A DNA stretch of 64,000 nucleotides, from NCBI GenBank assembly GCA_036924285.1, contig JAYKYS010000010.1, positions 1,860,001 to 1,924,000 of the forward strand. The letters are read 5' to 3'. The DNA comes from Asterella californica. Taxonomy: Eukaryota; Streptophyta; Marchantiopsida; Marchantiales; Aytoniaceae. How positions within the stretch are numbered: the stretch's first letter is position 1; the number at the start of each line of letters is the position of its first letter. Of the stretch, positions 35,025-45,522 are shown piece by piece. The notes beneath the pieces were generated by a model that saw only the letters and a program-made list of their open reading frames with translations, ran no database searches and had not been told where the DNA came from. A program made the position numbers and the translations under genes.

Positions 35025-35868
35025 TTGGCGGCTGATATTAAGACTTCAACTGACCTCAAGAGCATCTTGGAGCAGAGGATACTGGATACGCAAATCGAGT
35101 TTTCTCTTCGAGAAGTTCTTGGTATTGCAAAGAGAGAGTTTCATGAACTGATCATGGATATCATCAAGCGAAAGAGACAGGTGATGTCCGAGCAAGTTGA
35201 AAGTCAGATGATAGATGCAGTAGGAGTTTCTCAGAATGATGCCGAGTTTGGAAAGGTGCATTTTCAGGAAGCTGATGACCAAGGCTACCAGCAAGAAGCG
35301 TTAGTTGTTGATACCAACACTATTGAGTTCGACGATGAGGAAGCTAACGAGGAGAGTCCAGCTAGTGATAGTGACTTCAGAAAAAGACATTGGGCTCGTG
35401 CTACGCCTGCTACACGAGTTCGTCTTGGGAGTTTATCTGAACCTGTTGCTGCCTTGGTTGATCACGGATCTGAGATCAACATCATGTCACGGGAGGTGTA
35501 TGAGAGATCAGTGGCCTATCGAGTTGAACCATGGTTGGGTGTTACGTGCTGCAAACAATCAGAAAGGTGAGCTATACGGCGCTTGTCCTAACGTGAAGGT
35601 GAAGATATGTGATGTGGATATAAATCAGCACTTCTTCGTGCAGTCTTCTGCTTCATATCCAGTGATTCTTGGTCAGCTTTATATCACTGCAGTTCGAATG
35701 GAGACCAAGGTGATGGATGACGGATCTCATTACGCTAGAATCTGTAGTCCAGATGATAGACGTTTTGTGCAGTTTCTGAGCGTTCGTACAAACCACGAAC
35801 AAAACCGACAGACTTTGAGAGATTCTCTTATCTGTAGGAGTAAGGGTTTTCTGAAACCACTCTTGTAG
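35025..35868 (+). pseudogene. Element E2 protease region, frameshifted
   Basis: Contains LVDHGSEINIMSREVYE (active-site DHG). It changes frame at about 35505-35520, then continues with the retropepsin C-terminal part to KPLL and a TAG at 35866-35868. The stop occupies the same place as in E1, which argues that it is the natural gag-protease terminator. Confidence 0.82.
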
Positions 35869-35886
35869 GACGTGATAGCAAGAGTG
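35844..35886 (+). promoter_or_regulatory. Predicted -1 frameshift signal, element E2
   Basis: G GGT TTT (35844-35850), a 7-nt spacer, stem CACTCTTG (35858-35865) / CAAGAGTG (35879-35886), 13-nt loop. Relative to E1 the sixth stem position is T-A instead of C-G, so both strands changed together. TAA precedes the heptamer in the pol frame here too. Confidence 0.72.
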
Positions 35887-37990
35887 AAGGATCTACTGCT
35901 ACTATGATCTCGCTTGAGCAGCCTGAGGGATCACAGGAGGCTGGTGAAGAGGCTGCTCAAGATTCAGAGAGTAGTTCTGCTGTACATGGTTGGAGATCTA
36001 GTTTGATGACTTTCAGTTCTGATGATTAGAGTGAGTTCATGCGAGTAGATGATCTGACTGAGAAGAGTAGAAGGCTGATGGAGGAGTATGCAGCAAATCT
36101 GAAGGAAGACGAGATGATTTCTGGTGTTTATGAGGAGTTCGTGGGTGTACAGTTCTTTTGTTCGTTGGTTGGATGATGTAGATAGGTTGATGGAGCGGAT
36201 GGGAGGTAGGGTGGTGATTCCCATCCATTCTTGTGAAGTCTATGAGGAGATTATCTCGTACTTGTGATATCGTCCTCATCCGAGACTGGAGAATGGATGG
36301 AAGGATGCAGTCTGTTGGTGTGGCTCTCATCAGGAAGTGGAAGTACACGCCAAGTATAAAGATGTAGCAAGGAAGGTGAAGTCTGTGGGGACCTAGTTAT
36401 CCGTTGACTCACGACAGATGGAGTTGGCGGCCGTTGTGCATGTGCTTAGAAATCCTACACAAGTAGGACATAAGTTTACTCAGGAGACACTCGAGCAGCT
36501 TCAGATAGGAGGAGGTGGCTTCTTAACTGAAGTGGAAAAGTGAGCTTTCGAGAAGATGATAGTTAGTCATGGTAAGACATTTTCTTTCTCAGCTGGAGAG
36601 ATTGGTTGTGTAGATCCTAGTGTGATAGCTCCGATGGTTATCTTCACTGTTCCTCACGTACCTTGAGACTTGAAGCCGATATCAGTCCATCGTGCCTTAC
36701 TACCGAAGGTCACTGAGTTGTTGAAGGAAAGAATACGGATGGGTATTCTTGAACCATCTATGGCTTTGTACTCTAGTCGATGGTTCACAGTATCTAAGAA
36801 GACATGAGCTCTACGCTTCATCCAAGACTTGTAGTTTGCCAACAACATCACGATTCAAAATGTCGAGACAGGACCTGTGGTTGATGAAGTAGCTGAGGCG
36901 TTTGCTGGAAGGTCAATCTATTCTATTGGAGATCTGTTTTCAGGTTATGATCAGTTTCAGCTTGCTTTGGAGAGTAGAGACTTGACTACCATGCGTACAC
37001 CTTTGGGATTGATGCGGATGTGTACTCTTCCTCAGGGTGCGATAAACTCAGTAGCCCATATGCAGAATGCGATGCATAAGGTGTTACGAGAGTTTGTACC
37101 TGGGGTCACTATCTCATTTTTGGATGATATTCCCATGAAAGGTTGTCCAGTGGAGGACAAGGACGAAATAGTGACTTCTGATGGTTGCAGAAAGTTCGTT
37201 GTAGACCACATTCAGGATGTGGAAAAGATTCTGATGCGTTTGGAGGAGGTACATCTAACTCTGTCAGGTACCAAATCTTGGTTTGGAATGTCAGAGATTG
37301 TGGTGGTGGATCATCTGTGTGGTATTTTTGGAAGGCGTCCGAACCCAGAGAAGTGTGTGTTCTTTCGTGCGAGTATTCCTCATTATGCACATATTGTCAA
37401 GCCTCTGTATGCACTTCTGAGAAAAGGGAGGAGGTTTACTTGGCGGCAAGAACATCACGAGACGATGGAGCAGTTGAAGAAGATTCTGAAGTCTCCACTT
37501 GTACTAAGGAGACTTAACTACGAGAGCGGAAGACCTGTGGTACTGAATGTTGATACGAGTCCAAAGGCGATTGGATGGGCAGTTGGTCAAGAAGATGCAG
37601 AAGGTGTGCGGTTTGTTTCAAGGTTTGGAGCTCGGATCTTAACAGATAGATAACATAACTATCCTCAGATGAAGCGTGAGTTGTGGGGAGCTGTTACTGC
37701 TATGAAGGTAGATCGAGAGTTCTTGATAGGAGCCCGTGTGATATTAGAAACAGATTGTTTGTCTTTGTTGGGTATGATAGCAAATTGCAATGCTCCAGAC
37801 ATAGCAATGCTGCGATGGATTGCTTATGTCCGGAATTTGAACCCTGAGTTAAAGCATATAGCAAGAAAGGACAATCCAGTTGCAGAATGTTATCTAGGGC
37901 TCGTTATACAGATGAGAATGAGATGTTTGCAGAGGTGGAGAATGAAGAGAAGAAAGACGTTTGGTGCCAAGTTGGTCAATAGACTTCAGA
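35851..37990 (+). pseudogene. Element E2 RT and RNase H, broken
   Basis: Best preserved at 36877-37653: YSIGDLFSGYDQFQLA, then FLDDIPMKGC with the catalytic DD, then a segment (CRKFVVDHIQDVEKIL) whose following residues are partly deleted near 37340. RNase H blocks (VLNVDTSPKAIGWAVG, LETDCLSLLGM) run to about 37900. Several stops (e.g. near 36394, 36541, 36664) disable it. Confidence 0.87.
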
Positions 37991-38668
37991 CTTGGTAGAG
38001 CAGAAGCGTATCAAGCTGAAGGAGTCTTCTATGAGCTCCCGGAAGCAGACATTGGAGGACGGCTGAGTGGAATCAAAGATGGAAGTCTTGATCGATTGCG
38101 GTACAGTAAGAAGCTGACAGTGGAAGCAGCTCGGTGGGGTCGCATTGGAGCTGGGACCAGAGCTGGAAGCGCGCGGAAGAAGAAGACAGCTCGAGAAGCA
38201 GATAGAAGATAGTTTGAGGTTCTTCCCATGTTCTTTTCCCTTTCCACCACTTCTCGCCTTTTGTTTGGTATCCCCCGCGCTTCCCCGGTTGTTTGCAGAC
38301 AACCCGATCGATCAATTCCCTCCCCACGGTTTTCTTTTTGTGACATTGGATGCGGAAGCACTGCCCAATTTCTGTCAGACATCTTCTTGTTTCTTGCTGA
38401 GTTCAATTCGAGCTTCTCTACCCATCGCCCTCAAATTGGAGATCCCAGCTATCCCCAAAACCTTGAACAGAAGTTGCTTCGGAAGATCTGAACATCTTCG
38501 GAAGACGCTTTTGAAACCTGACTGTCTTCGGAAGATGCTTCGGAAGCGTGATTGTGTTCGGAAGACGCTTCGGAAGCGTGACTGTCTTCGGAAGACGACT
38601 GTATATAATCCGTATCAAGAGTGGATTTGCTTTGCTTTTGTGTTAAGAGAGGCTTGGTACAAATCCTG
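37990..38668 (+). repeat. Inverted fragment of an F/C-type LTR
   Basis: Reads as the reverse complement of 20709-21340 in the block F LTR (shared CTCAAATTGGAGATCCCAGC, TTCTGTCAGACATCTTC and GTTAAGAGAGGCTTGGTAC). Its neighbour 38810-39251 matches the same LTR in the opposite sense. It is therefore either an inversion within the C 3' LTR or the remnant of a second, plus-oriented element. Confidence 0.75.
38482..38599 (+). repeat. 30-bp tandem repeats rich in CTTCGGAAG
   Basis: About four degenerate copies of a 30-bp unit containing GACTGTCTTCGGAAGA. The corresponding inverted place in the F LTR (20780-20850) has fewer copies, so copy number varies between family members. Confidence 0.7.
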
Positions 38669-38670
38669 AG

Positions 38671-38695
38671 AGTTACCTTCACGTAGAAGGTAACT
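38671..38695. repeat. 10-bp perfect hairpin at LTR fragment edge
   Basis: AGTTACCTTC (38671-38680) mirrored by GAAGGTAACT (38686-38695) with a 5-nt loop, directly at the point where similarity to the F LTR stops. Confidence 0.7.
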
Positions 38696-38809
38696 GTATG
38701 TCTTCCGTGAACTCTGCATCACTCCATCCTTCTCTTCTGCATAATGAACTCAGATAAAATCCAATATCACAGAAACTTTCTGAGTAGAACTCCTCGTTGA
38801 ACGACAGTG

Positions 38810-39251
38810 CAATCACTCTTGAATCGATCTTCTCAACCAAGAAGCTCTCTTGTTGCGGGAAGCTGAAATGTGCTAATGCGCTTCCTACGCATCTTTCCCG
38901 TAGTTTAGGGATTTCGATCCTCCCGACCTACCTAACCTGTTCGGTGCTACTTGGTAGGTGCATCTACTTCTTACGTGGTGAAGCTTCCACGGTTGCTGTC
39001 TTCCGGAAGATACGTGTCTTCTGTTTTCCGTTGTCCGTCTTCCGCCTTCCGAAGACACAACCAAGAAGACGCTTCTCGGAAGACGGTCGTCTTCCGAAGA
39101 AGTCAACTTCTTATTACAAAAAGCTCGTAAGATCATCTTCCTTCTAAGGAAGCCGTAATCTTAAGTAACAACGCTTCTTCAGTCATACAAATAAGTTATT
39201 AATCTTAAAAATTTCAAAAATTCATGAATCTTGTAATTTGTGGGCACCACA
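38810..39251 (-). repeat. Element C 3' LTR (conserved part)
   Basis: On the minus strand it begins TGTGGTGCCCACAAATT at 39251 and aligns with 21914-21450 of the F LTR. The collinear match ends near 38810. The remaining LTR sequence appears only inverted further left. Confidence 0.75.
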
Positions 39252-39266
39252 TACGCCCACTCTCAC
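39252..39266 (-). promoter_or_regulatory. Element C polypurine tract
   Basis: Minus-strand GAGAGTGGGCGTA directly before the LTR start at 39251, a purine-rich primer typical for plus-strand synthesis. Confidence 0.55.
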
Positions 39267-39295
39267 ATGTTTGCGTCTCTGCAAACATCAGCGCT

Positions 39296-40380
39296 TCAGC
39301 ACTTCTTGACACGCCATCTATTTACACGAGTGGTCATCAACATACCGTCCAACTCTTCCAACTGTAAGGAACCATTGGTGAAGACCTCCAAGACGCGGTA
39401 AGGACCCATCCAGCGAAGATGAAGTTTCCCAGGGAACTTAAGATGTCGATTGTCGTAGAGAAGAACCAAGTCCTCATCTACGACGGTCACCTTCTTCAAG
39501 TTGCCATCATAGTTCACCTTACGTTGCGCTGTACTTCGTACGTCTTCTCCAACGCTGCATTCTTGTCTTCTTTGAACTCTACAAAGTTCAGAAGACGCTG
39601 CTCCTGGCTTTCCTCTTCTTCCATGCGTTCGGTCACGGCTAACTTGTAAGTAGGGACCTCTAACTTGATGGGCACAATAGGTATCATGCCATAAGTTAGG
39701 TAGAAGGGTGTCTTCTGGGTCGTGACTTTGGGTGAAATCCTGAAAGCCCATAACACAGATGGCAATTTCGTGTCCCAATCATACGCATGGTTAACAGTTA
39801 CCTTATTCAGGATATTACATAGAAGACCATTCGACTTCTCTGTCAGTCCGTTCGCTTCCGGGTTGTACGGCGTTGTCTTCCGATGCTTTATCTTGAAGTA
39901 TTGGGTCAGGAGGGAAATAGTCTCATTTAAGAAATGAGTACCCCTATCTGATATCAATTCCAGCGGACATCCGTATTGAGTGATAATGTTGTGCCAGAGA
40001 AACTTGGCTACCACTGCGACGTCATTCTTCCTTGTGGCATCGCCTTCCACCGTCTTGGTAGCATCGTCGGTAGCTATCAAAATATACTGTGCTCGTGTTC
40101 TTCTAACCACCGGGACGATAGACCCAACAAAGTCGATTCCTCACTTTTCAAAAAGAGCAAGCGGAAGAATGGGAGTAAGAGATCACCTAGTAGTAGCTGT
40201 TGGTCTTCCCACTCTCTGGCACGCATCACATTTCCTGATCTCCTGAAAAGTGTCTCTGTACATGGTCGATCACCAGTAACCGGCGTCCAACATCTTCTTC
40301 ACTGTGATCTTCAGTCCGTAGTGACCCCTAGCACTCGTAGTGAAGACCCGTGATCAATGGCTTAATCTCTGAAGGCTCAA
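39296..40380 (-). pseudogene. Element C integrase
   Basis: The zinc-binding part is legible at about 40345-40210 (GHYGLKITVKKML ... CDACQRVG) with a stop inside. The DDE core follows in 40110-39514 (IATDDATK, LISDRGTHF, NPEANGLTEKSN). After a frameshift comes the C-terminal GPY/F domain (LHLRWMGPYRVLEVFTNGSLQL), ending VNRWRVKKC at 39296. No chromodomain. Confidence 0.88.
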
Positions 40381-40389
40381 GGCATCTCC

Positions 40390-42466
40390 TTAGCTTCTCG
40401 TCATGTCCCTTCCTAAACAAGATACCTTGGAAGATGGCATAGGGACCTGCCTTGTGTAAGAAGACCGCCCTCTGCTCCGCATCCAATCCTCGGGATACTG
40501 TTGGTCTTCCAAGAACTTCCTCAAGTCCTTGAAGATCGACTCTTCTGTGGAAGTCGCAAAGACTAGATCAGAAGATCTAGTCTCGTCTTTTGGGAAGTAG
40601 GCAGTACGCACCCCTCAGATGAAAGTGTCTCTGCGAAAATTGAAAACAGCTTCTCGTCAGGGAACTCATCTTCCACTTCATCTTCTCGTCGTTTCGTCTC
40701 CAATCTGGATAGGTAGTCAGCATTGGCATGCTGTCTTCCAAGCCTGTACTCAACTGTGTAAGTAAATTCCTAGAGTAGAAGAATCCACCTATCTATCCTA
40801 CCAGATAAATCTGCTTTCTTCACAAGATGTTTCAAAGAAAAATGATCCACATAGAAGACAAACGGGTTGGCTAGAAGATAGTGCCTAAACTTTCTACAGG
40901 AGTAAATCATGCCAAGACACTCCCTTTCAGTTGTAGAGTACTTCTTCTCTGCATCACTGAGTTGTCTTCCCGCATAGTAGATGGGATAATCTTTCTTCTT
41001 CTCATCTTTCTGACTCAATACCACCCCTATGGCGAAAACGGAAACATCCACATAAATATGAAGGACTCTCTCCCAATCAGGTGGCCTTAGGACAGAGGAT
41101 TCCGACAAAAGCCTCTTCATTTCTTCGAATGCTTCTTGCTGCTCAGAAGACCAAAAGTAAGGTTTGTCCTTCTTCAGCAACTTGGTAAGTCTTCCTGCTA
41201 CCTCTGCGTACTTGTCAATAAACCTCCTGTAGTATCCTACGTTGCCTAGGAAGCTTCTCAACTGAGTCAGGTTAGCAGGTGGGTGAAGTTTCATGATGAC
41301 TTCCACCTTAGCACAGTCGACTTCTATACCTCTTCCAGAAATCCTATGTCCTAGCAAAATTCCCTCTGACATACCAAAGAAGCACTTCTCAGGATAAAGA
41401 GCCAAACGATGTTCTCTACACTTCAAAAAACACTTCCTTAGAAATATCAAGTGGTCTTCTTTCGATCCAAACACACAGAAATCATCCAAGAAGATCTCCA
41501 TGAAAGTGCGAAGATACTCCTTGAAGATTGTAATCATCAATCTCTGGAATGTGTCGGACGCGTTGCATAAACCAAACGGCATTTGATTATACGCGTACAT
41601 GCCCCAATCAGTAGTGAAAGTGATTTTCGACTTGTCTTCTTCTCTGATTGAAACTTGGTTGTACCCAGAATACCCATCCAGGAAGCTGTAGAACTCATGT
41701 CCTGCTACCTCACCTGATCTAACACAGAATCGGTGAATGATAAAGGATGATGATCCTTTTTCGTGGTCAAGTTCAGCTTCCGAAAGTCTTGACACACTCG
41801 GATCTTCCCTGTCTGCTTTTTTGGCACGATGACAATAGGAGCTACCCACTCACTGCTAAGTACTGGGAAGATGACTCCCGCCTTCAGGTATTGGTCGATC
41901 TGATCCTTCACCAGAAGCGAGTACTTGGGGTTGAGCCGATACTGCCTCTGCCGTGCAGGAACAACGCCCTCCAGTAAGTCAATGTGATGCTCTCTCAACT
42001 CTCGAGGTATGCCCTTCATGTCTTCTATGGTCCACGCAAAGACATCCTGGAACTCCGTCAGAAGTTCTCGAAAGTCTTCCAACTGTTGGCCCTCGATCAC
42101 CTTGGAAAGCTTCAACTTCTTCCTAGGAGCAACCTCCATTTCTTGAAGATCATCCGAGTTTACCATTCCTTCAATGTGACTGTACTCACTAGCACCAAAG
42201 TATTCCGGTTTGGGAGGTTCTTCTGGTTCAGATTCGTCTTCTGGAAGACCAACTATCGGATCTTCCGAAGGGAAGACGGTATCTTCGTCTTCTGGAAGAC
42301 CAACTATTGGATCTTCCGAATGGAAGACGATACTTTCGTCTTCTAGAAGCTCTTCTTTCGCAACTTCGTAGCACTCAATGTATCCACAGATCACTTCCTC
42401 TGCTATCTCTGTTACTTCTGTAGTACACAAGTTATTCACCACAAACTCATTGTATCGTTCATCCAT
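40390..42466 (-). pseudogene. Element C RT and RNase H, frameshifted
   Basis: The piece 42466-41705 covers an acidic linker with two copies of a 17-residue repeat (SEDPIVGLPEDE...), then RT start (WVAPIVIVPKKQTGKIRVCQDF). After a shift near 41715 the piece 41849-40770 carries FLDGYSGYNQ, the FLDDFCVFG catalytic box and RNase H (TERECLG, YVDHFSLKHL). A stop at about 40770 and a shift precede 40611-40390. IYVDVS replaces the usual YTDAS at the first RNase H Asp block. Confidence 0.9.
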
Positions 42467-42784
42467 GTCAGAAGACGCGGCTGAGTCTTCTGAAGTGTAC
42501 CCCTCTGTCGTAGAAGGTGTTTCACCTTGGTGTCCAATCTTGATTCAAGGAAGCGAGACCTGGGTCTTCTCACCTGGCTTGGGTGTAGGATTGAGAAATC
42601 TCAAACGATGTCTTCTCCAATCGGTATTTACATTTGCAGCATACAGCCATGGTCTTCCGATCAACACCAGATATCCAACCCTAGCTACAGGTCGCAAAAT
42701 AATGTAAGTGAGGTAAAAGATACTCCCCCAATTACCGTCAAGACATCTTTCAGTTGTCCCAAAGGTCGTCTTCTGATCTGGTCC
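42467..42784 (-). pseudogene. Element C protease, C-terminal part (left of insertion)
   Basis: Minus-strand frames give the retropepsin end (YLVLIGRPWLYAANVNTDW) at about 42690-42620, with frame breaks. It continues the protease begun at 62060-61897 on the other side of the G/B insertion. Confidence 0.78.
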
Positions 42785-43680
42785 TGTAACGACCTATGTT
42801 ACACATAGGAAGTTTGTCTATTAGTAAGGTATTTAGTTATAACTAAGTGTTGAGAACGTTTATTTGCTGCCCAAGTACTTTAAGGAGGTATCAAGTTAGT
42901 CATGACTAGCTAAAGTTAGTTATGGTTAAACTTAGCTGTACTTTTGGCAGAATTCAGATATTTTCTAAAGAGTGAGCACTACTATCTTGTCATCTTGTCT
43001 AAAAGGTAGAAAGGAGGTGGAAAGTATCCCTTATCTCCTTTTTGACTTGATATTAGTGGTTGGATTAAAGTTGTGGACTTTGTGGGCATTAAAAACAAGA
43101 AGAGATTCCATATGTTTCCTTTTTAGTGGGTCCTAGTGTAGAGGGGGGTGGAAATTTGAGATTCCTTGAGAATATTCCAAAATCCTTCTAGAAGTTGTTG
43201 ATTTTGAAGGAATAAGCCCATGTGAAAAGGTAAGAAGCTCATGTGATTAATGCTTTTACCTTAAGTAATATCTTAGTAAAACACGGTAAAAGTAATTACG
43301 GCTGAGTTACCGGAGGGTATCAAAGTAAAAACCTAGAATGTATAAATAGAGGAGTAGAGAAGAGTTCCTCATCCTTGTTTTCCAATCGTCATAATGACAA
43401 CTTGAGTAATATAGAGAGTGTGGGATATTTTTAGCATGTGAGAACTTGAGAGACGTCGTTAGAATGGAGGATTTTAGTTGATGAGTTTATGGAGATTTTT
43501 AGTTGATAAGTTTGTGGGTGTATGAATGAGTGAACTTAGCATTTTTCCCTTCAAGATTCATGGTGTGCTTCCATCAAAGCCATCAGAGGTGACCCCTGAG
43601 TGAGAGACAGGTCCGACATTTGCATATTCATCGATGACGATCGGGGGGTAGTTGATCGATGGGATCGTGAAGAGTTTACA
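42785..43680 (+). repeat. Element G 5' LTR (896 bp)
   Basis: TGTAACGACC to GAGTTTACA. It differs from the 60984 LTR by about a dozen substitutions and by a 17-bp deletion between GATCG repeats near 43645. TATA box TATAAATA at 43341-43348. GTCC target duplication precedes it. Confidence 0.92.
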
Positions 43681-43684
43681 TTTT

Positions 43685-43702
43685 TGGTTCCGTTGCCGGG
43701 AC
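43685..43702 (+). promoter_or_regulatory. G/B primer-binding site, complementary to tRNA-Glu
   Basis: TGGTTCCGTTGCCGGGAC starts four bases after the LTR. Its reverse complement GTCCCGGCAACGGAACCA is the 3' end of plant nuclear tRNA-Glu including CCA, as I recall that tRNA. Position and 18-base match make the assignment strong. Confidence 0.82.
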
Positions 43703-43725
43703 CTCACTTGAAGAGATCATTAAAA

Positions 43726-43896
43726 ATGTTTAGAGTTCAATTCTATATTAGACAAAAAGAGATTATGAGAGAACACATGGAGAGAACGTTAGGAGGAGGG
43801 AAAGCAAACGCGATGTTAGCAACATTAGAACCTTTCGTGTATACCGTAGTGATCTATGACGCATTCGAGGTTATTCTTTACATCTTGTTCACTTAG
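43726..43896 (+). CDS. Short leader ORF in G/B (56 aa)
   Basis: ATG-started ORF 24 bp after the PBS, with a basic first half (RQKEIMREHMERTLGGGKANA) and a hydrophobic end. No family recognised; it may be a chance leader uORF. Confidence 0.25.
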   Translation: MFRVQFYIRQKEIMREHMERTLGGGKANAMLATLEPFVYTVVIYDAFEVILYILFT

Positions 43897-44377
43897 AAAG
43901 AGTTTGAGGAGAGTTGAAAGGGGATGAAACAAGAGTTGTAGAGAAAGGAGGAGAGAGAAGTTAGTAGAGGAGAAAAATGTCCGAGTTTGAGGATTTCTGC
44001 TCTCTGGAAATTTTTTACAGTCATTGTCAGATTTTCTGTGAATTTTATTTTCCTGAGAAACTTTCCAGTGTTTAGATTGGCTGATAAGCTATCTAGGACA
44101 GCAGAAATCAGGAGAAAAGGTGGTATGGAGAGAGAGCCATGAATTTTCAAAGTTGAGGGGGTTGAAAGTCATGAGAGAAGTGAAAATATACAAATTTCAG
44201 TTCTCTGAAAATTTATACAGTCAGCACCATCTCTTTTGATTAAGGAATTTTCTATTGAAACTTCATTAGTTAGTAGCTTGGAGGTTGAGCTACTGGAGAT
44301 CACAAAAATCGTGGAGAGATCTCTTATCGATTAAGAGATATACGGTTCGACATACAAGGAGGTCTTGACGATACGTC

Positions 44378-44695
44378 ATGGGGAATCCAGTTCGAGTGTC
44401 GAGGTTGAAGAAGAGACGTTTGGGAGTTAGAACTGAGACGGAAAAACCAAAGTTAAGTATAGAGGCATTGCGATCAAGCATCTATTGCAGTTGGGGTGCT
44501 CTTTTTGCTCTATATCAAGAAGCTTCTGCGAGCATCGGCGCAGATGCGAAGAAGATTGAGTTCAAAGCAACATTCACTGTGGAGGCCACGAATGCTCCTG
44601 ACGAAGTAGAGTGTGATCTTTACAAGAGTGACTTTAAGATGTCTGCTGGGATCAGTACAAACGATGGTCATGAGGATATTATCATGGACTCTTAA
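44378..44695 (+). CDS. Leader ORF in G/B (105 aa), unknown
   Basis: ATG ORF ahead of gag. Basic N end, then a segment with KLSIEALRSSIYCSWGALFA and an acidic tail. Its length and position suggest an extra ORF of this element family, but no homologue is recognised and element A has lost this region. Confidence 0.35.
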   Translation: MGNPVRVSRLKKRRLGVRTETEKPKLSIEALRSSIYCSWGALFALYQEASASIGADAKKIEFKATFTVEATNAPDEVECDLYKSDFKMSAGISTNDGHEDIIMDS

Positions 44696-44833
44696 TTTTA
44701 GATTGGATTTTATTTCGTGTATAGCATGTATAATACACGATTTTCAGTATAAAGCTCGAAAGAGTTAAGAAAGTGATGTGGAGTCATTTTCCTCAAAGAT
44801 ATTTTGTTCACTTAATGGTTGAGAAGGTGCAAC

Positions 44834-45309
44834 ATGAGTGGAAGTTCGAAAGATTGGAAAGTTAGACTTAGAAACCTTCCTGAAGGTTTAATGTCATAAT
44901 AAGCGTCAGAGAGGGCTCGAAAGAGATTATCGTTGAGTTTGAGAACCCTAGTACAAAACCTCAAGTAGAATCTCCAAGGAGAAGAGTAGAAACTTACTTG
45001 CGGTGTTATTTCTGTAGAGGGTTGAGACATAAAGTAGTGAATTGTCCAACTAGAATCAGAACCGAGAGAGCTAAAGGGAAGCGGGAGTTTACTGATTTAA
45101 GTCTTCGAGTGGGTCCATCGTCACCAGCGCCAATTCATCTTCTAGGAGAAGATCCTTGTCCAAGTTGTGGAGTGGATGATCTATTAAGAGGACACAAGTG
45201 CGTCGATGTGGCCGCCCTACTTACGTCAGTAGTCGAGAAGTTGGACGAGACTCAAACAGCTGAGACGGAGAAGTTGTCGACTTCAAAAGAGGACTCGACT
45301 GAGTTGTGA
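44834..45309 (+). pseudogene. Leader ORF with CCHC zinc knuckle in G/B, broken
   Basis: A start at 44834 (MSGSSKDWKVRLRNLPEG) ends after 21 codons. In another frame, 44998-45309 encodes CYFCRGLRHKVVNC (CX2CX4HX4C) and a second Cys/His cluster CPSCGVDDLLRGHKC. The RNLP-like phrase followed by a zinc knuckle suggests a former nucleic-acid-binding protein upstream of gag. This is unusual in Ty3/gypsy elements, which carry the knuckle at the Gag end. Confidence 0.45.
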
Positions 45310-45522
45310 TGGAGATAGTCATTCGGATGGTGGAGAAGACGGTGATGCGACTCAAGCTCATGATTACCTTGGGAGAAGAGATGGCACAAGAGGTGTTGTT
45401 ACAACCATTTCCTTTTATTTTATCTATGGTAGATTATTCGCGAATGGAATTGGTGATGTTCGTACTCTTTTAGCGAGTAGTTATTGCACAAAAATTAGAA
45501 GGGTAGAAAGAATAGTTACAAG

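Larger units (their letters stand above)
31960..37990 (+). mobile_element. Element E2: decayed Ty3/gypsy retrotransposon
   Basis: Truncated 5' LTR, PBS, gag, protease, RT and RNase H in order, with numerous stops and frameshifts. Integrase and 3' LTR are missing. The right end is cut where inverted F/C-type LTR sequence begins near 37990. More mutated than E1. Confidence 0.88.
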
